DNA of 64,000 bases, taken from assembly GCF_016616885.1 (NCBI RefSeq), contig NZ_CP067102.1, positions 6,972,501 through 7,036,500 of the forward strand. The letters are read 5' to 3'. Every line of letters starts with the position of its first letter. The stretch's first letter is position 1. Position numbers and translations under genes: made by a program. The notes beneath the pieces are model-generated. The model had not been told where the DNA came from. It saw only the letters and a list, made by a program, of their open reading frames with translations, and searched no databases. This stretch comes from Bradyrhizobium diazoefficiens (lineage in GTDB: Bacteria > Pseudomonadota > Alphaproteobacteria > Rhizobiales > Xanthobacteraceae). Positions 56,372-64,000 of this stretch are shown one piece after another.

Positions 56372-57154
56372 TCACGCCGACGGGAATGGGTTTGCGGCCT
56401 TGGTATATTTCAACGCGCCGATGCCAAAACCTTCCTGGCTGCGGTTTTGGATGAACTCCCTGTGCTCGTAGTGCGGCGACAATTCGCGCCATAGCTGCGG
56501 GACGCCGCCGGCCCAGGCGCTGGTGTCGCCGCTGGACTCGCAGATGTCGTGGAACAGGATGATGCCGCCTTCGCGAACGAAATGCCGGTAGCAGAGAAAG
56601 TCCTGCTTGACGCCTTCGTAGCGATGATCGCCGTCGATGAACAACGCGTCGATCAAACGGCCATTGAGAAACTTCTCGATCCGTTTGACGGTATCATCCG
56701 CGTAGGACGGCATGTCGAAGAAGGTCCATTGCTGCTTCGGCGTCGCAAGCAGCTTCAGCATTTCCTTGTTCTTCACGTGCAGATCGATGCAGATCATCGT
56801 CTCCATCGTGGGAAGAAACCGTCCGAACAGGAGCGAGGTTCCGCCGTTCAGCGTGCCGATTTCAACCACGAGCTTCGGAGCGGACGCCGCGATGTAGTCG
56901 AGGGCCGACGAGATCTCCGTCTCGATCTGGCAGGAGCCCGTGCCCATATGGTGCTTGGTGAAATCAATGACGTCCTGCACGCTCGATCCGCGCTGGTACT
57001 CCCCGATGATCTCGTCGCGCTTTTGGGTATTGAACTTGAGGCGCAGTGCCGGCCCGCTATCGGCCAGCCGTTTCTTGATCTGCCTGACCGCGAGAACGGC
57101 AGGATGGAATTTCAGTTCCGTTAGTCGCTCATTGAAGGCCTTGCTCAACGACAT
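56372..57154 (-). CDS. CmcI-like class I methyltransferase (260 aa)
   Basis: I place the start at ATG 57154 behind GAGG. The SAM-binding core begins with LVVEIGTLNGGTSLLFGRF (motif I, with ExGxxxGxS as in the CmcI/rhamnosyl O-methyltransferase group). Then come MICIDLHVKN and LIDALFIDGDHRYEGVKQDF, which holds acidic and His residues for metal or substrate, and GGIILFHDICES. The substrate is unknown; related enzymes methylate sugars or macrolides. The gene is between a greA fragment and greA. Confidence 0.8.
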   Translation of the reverse strand: MSLSKAFNERLTELKFHPAVLAVRQIKKRLADSGPALRLKFNTQKRDEIIGEYQRGSSVQDVIDFTKHHMGTGSCQIETEISSALDYIAASAPKLVVEIGTLNGGTSLLFGRFLPTMETMICIDLHVKNKEMLKLLATPKQQWTFFDMPSYADDTVKRIEKFLNGRLIDALFIDGDHRYEGVKQDFLCYRHFVREGGIILFHDICESSGDTSAWAGGVPQLWRELSPHYEHREFIQNRSQEGFGIGALKYTKAANPFPSA

Positions 57155-57271
57155 TATCGAACCTCGCTTCATGCAGAGTTGCCCGACAGCTCCAAATGCT
57201 AGGATCGTTCCGAATTTAGGGCAACTTAAGGTTTTTGCTTGACAGCGGGATGAAACGGGCAGCCCGGATCG

Positions 57272-57754
57272 CTACGCGATCTCGACGAGTTCGATCTCCT
57301 GTGTTCCCGAGCCGACGACGTCGCCGACGGCCTTCCCCATCAGCGACTTCGCGACGGGCGAAACGAACGAGATCGACCCGGCCTTCGGATCGGCTTCGTC
57401 CTCCCCGACGATGCGGTAGGTCTGCACGCGGCCGTCCGTGCGGCTGAAGGTCACCGTGCTTCCGAAGGCGACAACATCGGTCGACGCCGGCTTGGGCACC
57501 AATTGCGCGGTGCGCAGCCGTTCGGTCAGATAGCGCACGTCGCGCAAGGGCACCGCCGACTGCCGGCGCTTCTCGTTGACGTCATCGATGGCTTGCGCAG
57601 CTTCATAGGCCTCGCGCGCTTCTTGGAGCTGCTTCTGCAGCGCCTGCAAGCCTGCCTCCGTCACGAGGTTCGGATGCGGCGAGATCGGGCGATCCGGCAA
57701 CAGTGTCTCGGAGGCGGTCTCGGCGCTCTCTTCTTTGGTAAAGGCGACGCTCAA
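57272..57754 (-). CDS. GreA/GreB family transcription elongation factor (160 aa)
   Basis: I place the start at TTG 57754 (SVAFTKEESAETAS) behind AGGA, since other members start there. The N-terminal half forms a coiled coil (ITEAGLQALQKQ-like, with LQEAREAYEAAQ), which in GreA enters the RNA polymerase channel. The C-terminal FKBP-like half has VAFGSTVTFSRTDGR, YRIVGEDEADP and SFVSPVAKSLMGKAVGD. It is of the short, rhizobial stand-alone type also called Rnk/GreA-like. The role is relief of stalled polymerase by analogy. A fragment of its C-terminus lies at 56210. Confidence 0.85.
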   Translation of the reverse strand: MSVAFTKEESAETASETLLPDRPISPHPNLVTEAGLQALQKQLQEAREAYEAAQAIDDVNEKRRQSAVPLRDVRYLTERLRTAQLVPKPASTDVVAFGSTVTFSRTDGRVQTYRIVGEDEADPKAGSISFVSPVAKSLMGKAVGDVVGSGTQEIELVEIA

Positions 57755-57853
57755 TTCGAATATCCTGTCGAACAGTTTTTGGAGTGACCACCGCGCCATC
57801 ACACCGCGATCCACCGAAATGAACCGCACCGGGCCGCCGGCGATCATCCCTCA

Positions 57854-58321
57854 CTATATCTCAAGTTCGACGAAACGGCGCAGCTTGAAGATGAGGTCGG
57901 GCAGGGCCTGACGGAACCGGGTCGCGTTCTGGAACGTGGTCGAGAACGGCGCGAAGGTGATCATCGCGTTCCAGTGCCGATAGCCGTAGACCGTCACCGA
58001 GACGCCGGACACCGGAAAATCCTCGATCTTGCGCAGCTCGCCGAGCACGAGATCGGCAATTGCGTCCGCCGGCAGAAGCCGCTTGCCGTCCGGAGTCAGG
58101 GGTGGACCGGGCGCAACCAGCTTCGGAGCCGCGCCCGCTTGATCGGATGCACCCTGGAGCTTCGGAGACTTCGCTTCCGGGATTTGCGCCACCTCCGCTG
58201 TCGGTGCGGCCGGCATGAAGTCAGCAAGCGGCGGCCGGCTGGCGGCCTCTGCGCGCTTGTTGCCTCCCAGGATGCTGCTGATCATGGCCACAAGGCCAGC
58301 ATCCTTCGCGTCGTCACTCAT
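57854..58321 (-). CDS. Hypothetical protein (155 aa)
   Basis: The start is ATG 58321 after GGGGAAG. The first 85 residues are low in complexity and rich in Ala and Pro (PAAPTAEVAQIPEAKSPK). The C-terminal 70 residues look folded: LPADAIADLVLGELRKIED, then SVTVYGYRHWNAMITFAPF and the final FRQALPDLIFKLRRFVELEI. I do not know this domain. The gene stands 100 bases from the Gre-like gene and may be in its operon. Confidence 0.6.
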   Translation of the reverse strand: MSDDAKDAGLVAMISSILGGNKRAEAASRPPLADFMPAAPTAEVAQIPEAKSPKLQGASDQAGAAPKLVAPGPPLTPDGKRLLPADAIADLVLGELRKIEDFPVSGVSVTVYGYRHWNAMITFAPFSTTFQNATRFRQALPDLIFKLRRFVELEI

Positions 58322-58486
58322 CACGGCTTCCCCCGACTTGGCCCAGTCTAACACCGGAACCGGAGACCGCCACAGGGTCAGCCGATCAGATCACGCCATC
58401 GCTGCTGCATGGCTTCCGTTGCAAGGTTTCCGTCTGGTTCCACCGCGGCGCAAGACGGGGAGCCCTTCGCGCCGCGGTGCGATCGG

Positions 58487-58843
58487 TCACTGCTTCTCGA
58501 ACGGAATATATTGCTGGTACTGCTTCGGCACGGAGCTGCGATAGCGCGCCGGAACGGTGCCGCTGTCGACCGAATGGTCGATCTCCTGCTGCCGCGTCAT
58601 CTTCTTCTTCGCCGGCTTCTTCTCGGCACTCTTCTTCGAGCCGGCCGGCGCCGTCGAATTGTCGGTGGTTGCAGCCGGCGTGGAGGTGGCGGCCGGCGCA
58701 GTGGTCGCAGCAGGCGCAGTCGTGGTGGCAGCGGCGGCCGGCGGCGTACCGCCTGCGGCGGGCGCGGTCTGCGCCAGCGCGAGCGGTGTCTGCATGATGA
58801 GCGCCAGTGCCGCAGTCGCAGCCAGCAAATATGATTTTTGCAT
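58487..58843 (-). CDS. Exported Ala/Thr/Pro-rich protein (118 aa)
   Basis: The start is ATG 58843 behind a GGAGG. Residues 1-25 form a signal peptide (LLAATAALALIMQTPLALAQ). The mature part starts with a long Ala/Thr/Pro run (about 26-70) and a Lys-rich link (KKSAEKKPAKKKM). The C-terminus has QQEIDHSVDSGTVPARYRSS and ends YQQYIPFEKQ, a pattern seen in many small exported rhizobial proteins. It is likely a flexible periplasmic or envelope protein; no enzymatic role can be told. Confidence 0.75.
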   Translation of the reverse strand: MQKSYLLAATAALALIMQTPLALAQTAPAAGGTPPAAAATTTAPAATTAPAATSTPAATTDNSTAPAGSKKSAEKKPAKKKMTRQQEIDHSVDSGTVPARYRSSVPKQYQQYIPFEKQ

Positions 58844-58855
58844 CAGAACCTCCAA

Positions 58856-59423
58856 AATGCCTGATCCCCAGTGACGGAAACGTAGTCCCGCGGGATCGAC
58901 GCGTGCAAGTCCGCAGAAGATAGGGGGGACCCGGGCCGCAATCTGTGGCCGAGATCACATGCCCAGGACGGCTTGCGTCATCATAGGCGGATGCCGAACG
59001 CAGCGCGCGCTGCGATACCAAGACGCGGACGACAATGTGTCGGACGAGTCCCGGCACGCGCGAGGCCCGACTGATACAACGCGACTATTGACGAGGCCGC
59101 ATACGCACGCCGCTGCAATTTTTACGCGAATACATGTTCGCCACGACAAATCGCTTCGCCGATTAGGTCGGCGAAGCTGACATTGCTTCGCGTCGCGATT
59201 TTCGATGACGAGAATGTTATTCGGCATCGTTGCGGGAAAAATTTGCGAAACGCATCCGCAGCTTGATGGCAACGCTGCCTCTTGGAATCGCATCGACGTC
59301 GCGTGATCTGTGAACCAGCGCATTGCGACGCCGAATTCCGCGATCTAGCCTCACATGCATATTTTATGACGAACAACTTTAGCTTTAATTGCCTGCCGTC
59401 GTAACTTTTCATGGAGGTACTTT
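58856..59423. other. Divergent promoter stretch without a gene
   Basis: About 570 bases between the exported protein and the peroxidase. No frame has a ribosome-binding site or a domain. The part 59350-59400 is AT-rich and may contain the peroxidase promoter. Confidence 0.4.
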
Positions 59424-60959
59424 ATGAGCAGTCGTCACGCCATTATGCCGCGCGGTCTGAACGCCACCCGTTCGCCGCTGTCACAAGGCCGCTTCGGCCG
59501 CATATTCCGCAACCTGACGCCCGCGAAATTCGGCCCGAACGAGGCCGACACCGTCGGCAATCTCGCGGCACTCGCCGACAAAATGGTCGCCAAATTCGAT
59601 GCCCCAAAAGACGGGCCGGATGCGGAAGAGAGCGGCATTCCCGCGCTCTACACTTACTTCGGCCAATTCGTCGACCACGACATCACCTTCGATCCCGTGA
59701 GCTCGCTCACCAAGCAGCAGGATCCGGACGGCCTGGTCGACTTCCGTACGCCGTCGTTCGATCTCGACAATCTCTACGGCCGCGGGCCGAGCGATCAGCC
59801 CTATCTGTATGACGGCATCAAGCTCCGCCTCGGCGAGACTCTGAGTGGCCAGGGCGTACCCGACGCAAGCGACCTGCCGCGCTTCAAGGGTCGCGCGCTG
59901 ATCGGCGATCCCCGCAACGACGAGAACAGCATCGTGTCCCAGTTTCAGGGACTGATGCTGCGATTCCACAACCGCATGGTCGACGACAATGACAGTCTCT
60001 CGTTCGAGGCGGTGCAGCAGCGCGTCAGATTCCATTATCAATACGTCGTGCTGAACGACTTCCTGCCACGCATCGTCCACGCCAGCGTGCTGAACGATCT
60101 CAAGACCAACGGCCGCTACGATCGCAGCAAGCTCGCCTACTACCATTGGAAGACTTTTCCGTTCATGCCGGTCGAGTTTTCGGTGGCGGCCTACCGGCTC
60201 GGACATTCGATGATCCGTCCCGGCTATCGTCTGAACGACGCCGACAACATGCTGCTCGGGATATTCCCGGACCCGAGCAATCCCGACCAGAACGCGCTGA
60301 CCGGCTTCCGCGCGATGGGCCCCGGACGCGCGATCGACTGGGGTCGCTTCATCGACATCGACAAGCGTGCCTTTGGCGTCCCGGACGCCGACAACAATCC
60401 CGACAACAAGAAGCGGCTTCAGTTCGCCTATCGCATCGACACGGCTCTGGTCGACCCGCTCGGCCATTTGCCGCCGGAAGTCGCCTCCAACCCGGCCTCG
60501 CTCGCGTTGCGCAACCTGGAGCGGAGCTGGGCGCTCAAGCTGCCGTCCGGCCAGGCGGTCGCAAGAGCGATGCACCTGACGCCACTGACGGACGACCAGA
60601 TCATCATCGGCAAGGCCGTCGATGAGCCCGGACCGGACGATCCGCAGACCAAGATCGCAACCATCGCGAACGGCGTGTTCGCGGGGAACTGTCCGCTCTG
60701 GACCTACATCCTCGCCGAAGCGCGCTACAATCAGGCCTCGGTCACGATTCCCGCCACGGGCGGACCGAGCACGATCAAGACCCCTCAGCTCGGCCCGGTG
60801 GGCGGGCGCATCGTCGCCGAAGTCTTCCTCGGCATGATGTTCGGCGACAATTCCTCCCTGCTGTCGCTGGATCCGCACTGGGCACCTGTGACAGGCTCCG
60901 ATTTCGCGCTGAAGGATTTCGTGTCCTATGCGCTGGGCCAAGGCGCTCCGCTGCATTGA
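59424..60959 (+). CDS. Animal-type haem peroxidase (511 aa)
   Basis: The start follows GGAGG at 7 bases. The enzyme belongs to the animal haem peroxidase superfamily, which oxidises substrates with hydrogen peroxide. The distal His region is IPALYTYFGQFVDHDITFDP, with His followed by Asp. The later FHNRMVDD, then FSVAAYRLGHSMIRPGY with the proximal His and RAIDWGRFID, complete the haem-pocket pattern. There is no signal peptide, so it is either cytosolic or exported by another route. The length fits bacterial members. The gene is single. The substrate is unknown. Confidence 0.9.
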   Translation: MSSRHAIMPRGLNATRSPLSQGRFGRIFRNLTPAKFGPNEADTVGNLAALADKMVAKFDAPKDGPDAEESGIPALYTYFGQFVDHDITFDPVSSLTKQQDPDGLVDFRTPSFDLDNLYGRGPSDQPYLYDGIKLRLGETLSGQGVPDASDLPRFKGRALIGDPRNDENSIVSQFQGLMLRFHNRMVDDNDSLSFEAVQQRVRFHYQYVVLNDFLPRIVHASVLNDLKTNGRYDRSKLAYYHWKTFPFMPVEFSVAAYRLGHSMIRPGYRLNDADNMLLGIFPDPSNPDQNALTGFRAMGPGRAIDWGRFIDIDKRAFGVPDADNNPDNKKRLQFAYRIDTALVDPLGHLPPEVASNPASLALRNLERSWALKLPSGQAVARAMHLTPLTDDQIIIGKAVDEPGPDDPQTKIATIANGVFAGNCPLWTYILAEARYNQASVTIPATGGPSTIKTPQLGPVGGRIVAEVFLGMMFGDNSSLLSLDPHWAPVTGSDFALKDFVSYALGQGAPLH

Positions 60960-61043
60960 GCCGGCGGCGGACAATGACGCAGAGGCCGCTCGCATCACGC
61001 GGCCTTTTCGCCATGCGTGATGAAATCAAATTTGCCGTCGGGT

Positions 61044-61202
61044 GGTTCACCTCTCCCCGGAGAGGTCGGATTGCGCCTGGCGATGCGAAGCATCGTCCAG
61101 AGCAATCCGAGTGAGGGACTGCGGCGCCCGGTGAGACCTGGACCCCTCACCCGGATCGCATCTCCGATGCGCTCCGACCTCTCCCTACGGGAGAGGTGAA
61201 CC
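61044..61202. repeat. Palindromic intergenic element
   Basis: GGTTCACCTCTCCC (61044-61057) is repeated exactly inverted at 61189-61202. Inside are a second inverted pair (GAGGTCGGA with TCCGACCTC) and GATGCGAAGCATC. Such 160-bp palindromes are common between genes in Bradyrhizobium and may act as RNA hairpins or transcription stops. It lies in the 630-base gap 60960-61595; I see no gene there. Confidence 0.75.
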
Positions 61203-61595
61203 GCGTCCTGGGCGCGCATCGACTCAACCAAAATCTTTCCGCTCCAGGGTGTACTCGCAAACCCGCCGCGTCCGGTTTGCTCTCAGAAGGCAACATTGAA
61301 AACGACATGCATCATGTCGGCCTCAGGCCACGAAGAGACATTCACTTCCGCGAGCTCGCACTCAAATCCTAGTAGGCTTCGGGCTGCGCACGCGACAAAT
61401 TTGCAATTTCAGCCAGTGTAGATGCAGCTCCTTCGGCCGTAAAGGCCGCCTAAGGCCCGCCGGCTATGCTGGTCGTTCGCTTAACGGTCAACGTCGCCCG
61501 CTAGAGTTTACGCACCGTGACCGGCGTTGCCGAAGGCGCCTGTTTCCAAGAATGCTGAGCATGTACGTTGTGGTTTCGATGAGCTGGAGTTGTGG

Positions 61596-62450
61596 ATGAA
61601 ACAGTCTCAGAAAAACGGTGCAGCTGTTGCTGGAACAATTAGCCTTGGGGACCTAACGGTTAACCGATTGGGCTTCGGCGCAATGCGCCTATGCGGAGAT
61701 TCAGCTTGGGGAAAACCAAGGGATCGAGATCACGCGTATAGGGTTCTGCAACGCGCCGTCGAGCTTGGCGTGAATTTTATCGACACCGCGGATAGTTACG
61801 GCCCCGAAGCAAATGAATTATTGATCTCGCAGGCGCTGTATCCCTATCGATCGGGCTTAGTCATTGGGACGAAGGGCGGGTTGGTACGGCCAAATCGTCG
61901 CTCTTGGGTGGAAGACGGTCGCCCCGAGCATTTGCGGCGTGCGATTGAAGGCAGCTTGCAACGGTTGCGGCTAGAACGCATCGATTTGTATCAACTCCAT
62001 GCGCCCGATCCCAATGTGCCGTTTATTGCGTCGGTGGAAACGCTGGCCGACCTAAGGCGCTTGGGGAAAATCCGTCATATAGGTCTTTCCAATGTCACTG
62101 TGGCGCAGCTTGAGGCGGCGCGCGCAATCACACCAATTGTGTCGGTTCAAAATCCCTACAATCTGCGTAACCGAACGAGCGAAGACGTACTTGCCGCGTG
62201 CGAGCGTCTCGGACTGGCTTTTCTGCCTTGGTATCCGCTGGGTGGCAAACGGGGTCTAAAGGCAAACAAAGTAAAGCAAGTCGCCGCGCGCCTAGGGCTC
62301 ACGCACGCAGCCTTGTCCCTTGCGTGGCTGCTCGCTAGATCACCTGTTATGCTGCCAATCCCCGGGACTCGATCCATCGACCACCTGGAGGATAATGTGC
62401 TTGCTGCCGCCCTTAAGCTTGCGCCGGAGGACTTCAATGATTTGGAATGA
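61596..62450 (+). CDS. Aldo/keto reductase (284 aa)
   Basis: NADPH-dependent reductase of aldehydes or ketones with a TIM barrel. I start at ATG 61596 behind GGAG. Catalytic residues: Asp and Tyr in NFIDTADSYGPEANE, Lys in VIGTKGGL and His in LYQLHAPDP. The C-terminal cofactor site has LPIPGTRSIDHLEDN. The barrel is complete. The sequence is AT-richer than its neighbours in places, and transfer from another bacterium is possible. The substrate is unknown. Confidence 0.88.
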   Translation: MKQSQKNGAAVAGTISLGDLTVNRLGFGAMRLCGDSAWGKPRDRDHAYRVLQRAVELGVNFIDTADSYGPEANELLISQALYPYRSGLVIGTKGGLVRPNRRSWVEDGRPEHLRRAIEGSLQRLRLERIDLYQLHAPDPNVPFIASVETLADLRRLGKIRHIGLSNVTVAQLEAARAITPIVSVQNPYNLRNRTSEDVLAACERLGLAFLPWYPLGGKRGLKANKVKQVAARLGLTHAALSLAWLLARSPVMLPIPGTRSIDHLEDNVLAAALKLAPEDFNDLE

Positions 62451-62552
62451 AGGCTTTGTCCAAGGTCGCCTTGGGTCATAAGCAGTCGCTGCTGGCCAAC
62501 TGGAGCGACTTCCCGCGTTGTCCTCGAAATCTGATGTTTATGAGTACACGCC

Positions 62553-63071
62553 CTAATGCGCAGGCCCGAAACCGCTTTCCTTTAGCCGCTCCGCGAACCA
62601 GCGCGAGAGCTCCGGATCGACCGCGCCGCTGACATAGACTTCCGATATCGTCACGTTGTGCCTGTCCAGCACCAGCAGCACGCCGATCCAATAGGCGAAC
62701 CAGACGTGCGGATCGGTCAACGCCATCAGCTTGTGCTGGTCGTGATCGAGCGGGGTGTGATTGCTCGCCTTGCGGATCTCGACGGTGAGCAGATTGTTCG
62801 GGATCTCGCGCTGGTGCACGACGACGTCGGGGTAGATCGACTTGCCCAGATGATCGTCGGTCGAGATGATCGTCCCATGCGGCAGATGCAGCGTGCGCTC
62901 GCCGAGCCGGTCGTAGTTGCAGTCGACCGCCCAGCCCGAAAACTGCCGCTCGAGATAGACGGCGAAGCGGTGCGTGATCGCACGCTCGCCGATATCCTTC
63001 TCGAACAGGAATGCCTCGTGGGCGTAGAAGTCCCGGAGCGCCGCGATCACCTTGTTCAGCTCGGTGTGCAT
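62553..63071 (-). CDS. Conserved hypothetical protein with nuclease-like core (172 aa)
   Basis: The protein has FYAHEAFLFEKDIGERAITH with a conserved Glu, then IYPDVVVHQREIP followed by LLTVEIRKASNHT. This PD...(E)xK-like arrangement suggests the restriction-endonuclease fold, although the final residue pair is ExR. I recall similar proteins in many bacteria without a function. The gene is located just before the thiamine-diphosphate enzyme and is on the same strand; the spacing is 41 bases. Confidence 0.6.
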   Translation of the reverse strand: MHTELNKVIAALRDFYAHEAFLFEKDIGERAITHRFAVYLERQFSGWAVDCNYDRLGERTLHLPHGTIISTDDHLGKSIYPDVVVHQREIPNNLLTVEIRKASNHTPLDHDQHKLMALTDPHVWFAYWIGVLLVLDRHNVTISEVYVSGAVDPELSRWFAERLKESGFGPAH

Positions 63072-63112
63072 CGTGCCTCCCGATCTTCGGCGCTCCGTTT
63101 TGCCCGCGCCCC

Positions 63113-64000
63113 TTACATCTGCACTTCGATCAGCCGCGGCCCCGGCTCGGCGACGGCCTCGGTCAGCGCCTTGTTGAACTCGTCGGCGTTGGTGACGGCG
63201 CGGCCGGGCACGCCCATGCCCTTGGCCAGCGCGACGAAATCCAGCGTCGGGCGGTCGAGCCGGAGCATGTCGTTGGCGCGCTGGCCGGGTTCGCCCGCGC
63301 CGACATTGTCGAACTCGCCGCGCAGGATCTGGTAGATGCGGTTGGCGAACACAATGGTGACAACGTCAAGGTTTTCGCGGGCCTGCGTCCACAGCGACTG
63401 GATCGTGTACATCGCGCTGCCGTCGCCGACCATGGTGATGACCTTGCGGTCGGGGCAGGCGATCGCGGCGCCGATCGACAGCGGCGTCGAGAAGCCGATC
63501 GAGCCGCCCATGTTCTGGAGCCAGTCGTGCGGCGCGGCGGCCGCCGTCGGCGGGAAGAAGCCGCGGCCGGTGGTGAGGGATTCGTCGACCATGATCGCGT
63601 TCTCGGGGATCGCACATGCGATCGCCTGCGCGATCGAGGCGAAGGTGAGCGCACCGGTCGGCTTGACCAGTTCCTGCAACGCCTGCGGCTTGACGTCCTT
63701 GGCGCTGGCCTTCACGGCACCGGCGAGCGCTTCGAGCGCTGCGACCGAATTCTCGCCCCAGGAGGTCATGCGATGGACGTCGCAGCCCTCGGGCTTGAGC
63801 ATGCTCGGCTTGTTCGGATAGGCGAAGAACGCCACGGGATCGTCGGACTCGACCAGCACGATGTGACGGAATTTCGCCAGCATCGGCAGCGCGTTCTCGA
63901 TGACGTAGTGAATGCGGTCGATCGAATAGCGGCCGCGGCCACGCGCCATCTTGGGACGGAAGGTCGGGCCCATCACGGTGCAGCCGGTCTTGGCGGCGAT
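63113..64000 (-). CDS. Thiamine-diphosphate enzyme, acetolactate synthase large-subunit family (partial)
   Basis: The frame runs off the right edge of the window, and only the C-terminal 295 codons are present. The thiamine-diphosphate site is MVGDGSAMYTIQSLWTQ followed by VVTIVFANR, and the end is GPRLIEVQM. The middle domain has the HIVLVESDDPVAFF stretch. It is of the acetolactate synthase/benzoylformate decarboxylase family; the exact substrate cannot be told without the N-terminal part. It is intact as far as seen. Confidence 0.85.
   Translation of the reverse strand: MAAKTGCTVMGPTFRPKMARGRGRYSIDRIHYVIENALPMLAKFRHIVLVESDDPVAFFAYPNKPSMLKPEGCDVHRMTSWGENSVAALEALAGAVKASAKDVKPQALQELVKPTGALTFASIAQAIACAIPENAIMVDESLTTGRGFFPPTAAAAPHDWLQNMGGSIGFSTPLSIGAAIACPDRKVITMVGDGSAMYTIQSLWTQARENLDVVTIVFANRIYQILRGEFDNVGAGEPGQRANDMLRLDRPTLDFVALAKGMGVPGRAVTNADEFNKALTEAVAEPGPRLIEVQM

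Noticed and set aside
59481..60998. Minus-strand open frame of 505 codons opposite the peroxidase gene
   Set aside because: It is a mirror of the GC-rich peroxidase gene; the product is Arg/Val/Asp-rich without a domain, and the plus-strand gene has clear catalytic motifs and a ribosome-binding site.
1..64000. CRISPR array
   Set aside because: No series of regularly spaced direct repeats was seen; the repeats present are IS ends, target duplications, dispersed copies and palindromes.

Overview
The window looks like chromosomal DNA of an alphaproteobacterium of the order Hyphomicrobiales, most probably a Bradyrhizobium or close relative. The grounds are the GC-rich codon use, several small proteins I recognise from that group (85 to 155 aa hypothetical proteins, a DUF6494 protein, a DUF3606 protein), a LexA-type site of the alphaproteobacterial form GTTC-N7-GTTC, and a palindromic intergenic repeat. 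The genus is inferred from protein character alone.

Layout. 0-8 kb: a group II intron, apparently of class C, sits directly behind a rho-independent terminator (269-2101) and has a frameshifted maturase. It is followed by small hypothetical genes and an IS1182-family element. 8-13.6 kb: a membrane-protein locus (HupE/UreJ-like, DUF4340, GldG-like) whose third gene is fused in frame to a truncated IS110-family transposase. 13.8-19.6 kb: a DNA-repair block with an ATP-dependent DNA ligase, Ku, a SRAP (HMCES/YedK) protein, a Nudix hydrolase, a small phosphoesterase and two zinc-ribbon-like proteins, one with a LexA-type box at its start. 19.8-27 kb: an exported amidohydrolase, an exported Kelch-like protein, and a DnaQ-like exonuclease gene that is frameshifted and also split by a complete IS21-family element with a 6-bp target duplication.

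27-54.8 kb is an accessory island that I read as a defence island. It holds a DUF5623 protein, a Gabija pair (GajA OLD-type ATPase/TOPRIM nuclease plus a frameshifted UvrD-like GajB), a DUF2971 protein, several different proteins with nuclease-like PD-(D/E)XK patterns, a toxin-antitoxin-like operon (DUF6516/TumE-like plus a winged-helix protein with a degenerate IrrE-like tail) with a palindrome over its start codon, a PIN-like protein, and a two-gene operon of an 1140-aa helical protein plus an ApeA-like HEPN protein. It also holds a nuclease-DUF5677 fusion, a broken 1262-aa gene with a C-terminal nuclease motif, and a HEPN/zinc-ribbon protein. It ends in a small integrase module lying between the 3' ends of two different tRNA genes (tRNA-fMet type at 52655, tRNA-Lys type at 54779). 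The best candidate for an undescribed system is 38.2-51.2 kb, above all the 39552-44309 operon.

54.8-64 kb looks like ordinary chromosome: a DUF3592 protein, a methyltransferase beside a greA fragment, a GreA-family factor, an exported Ala/Pro-rich protein, an animal-type haem peroxidase, an aldo/keto reductase, a hypothetical protein, and the end of a thiamine-diphosphate enzyme that runs off the window.

Seven frameshift points in six ORFs, most of them one base and several in homopolymers, fall mainly in the accessory regions. They may be true decay or assembly indels, and the sequence alone cannot separate these.
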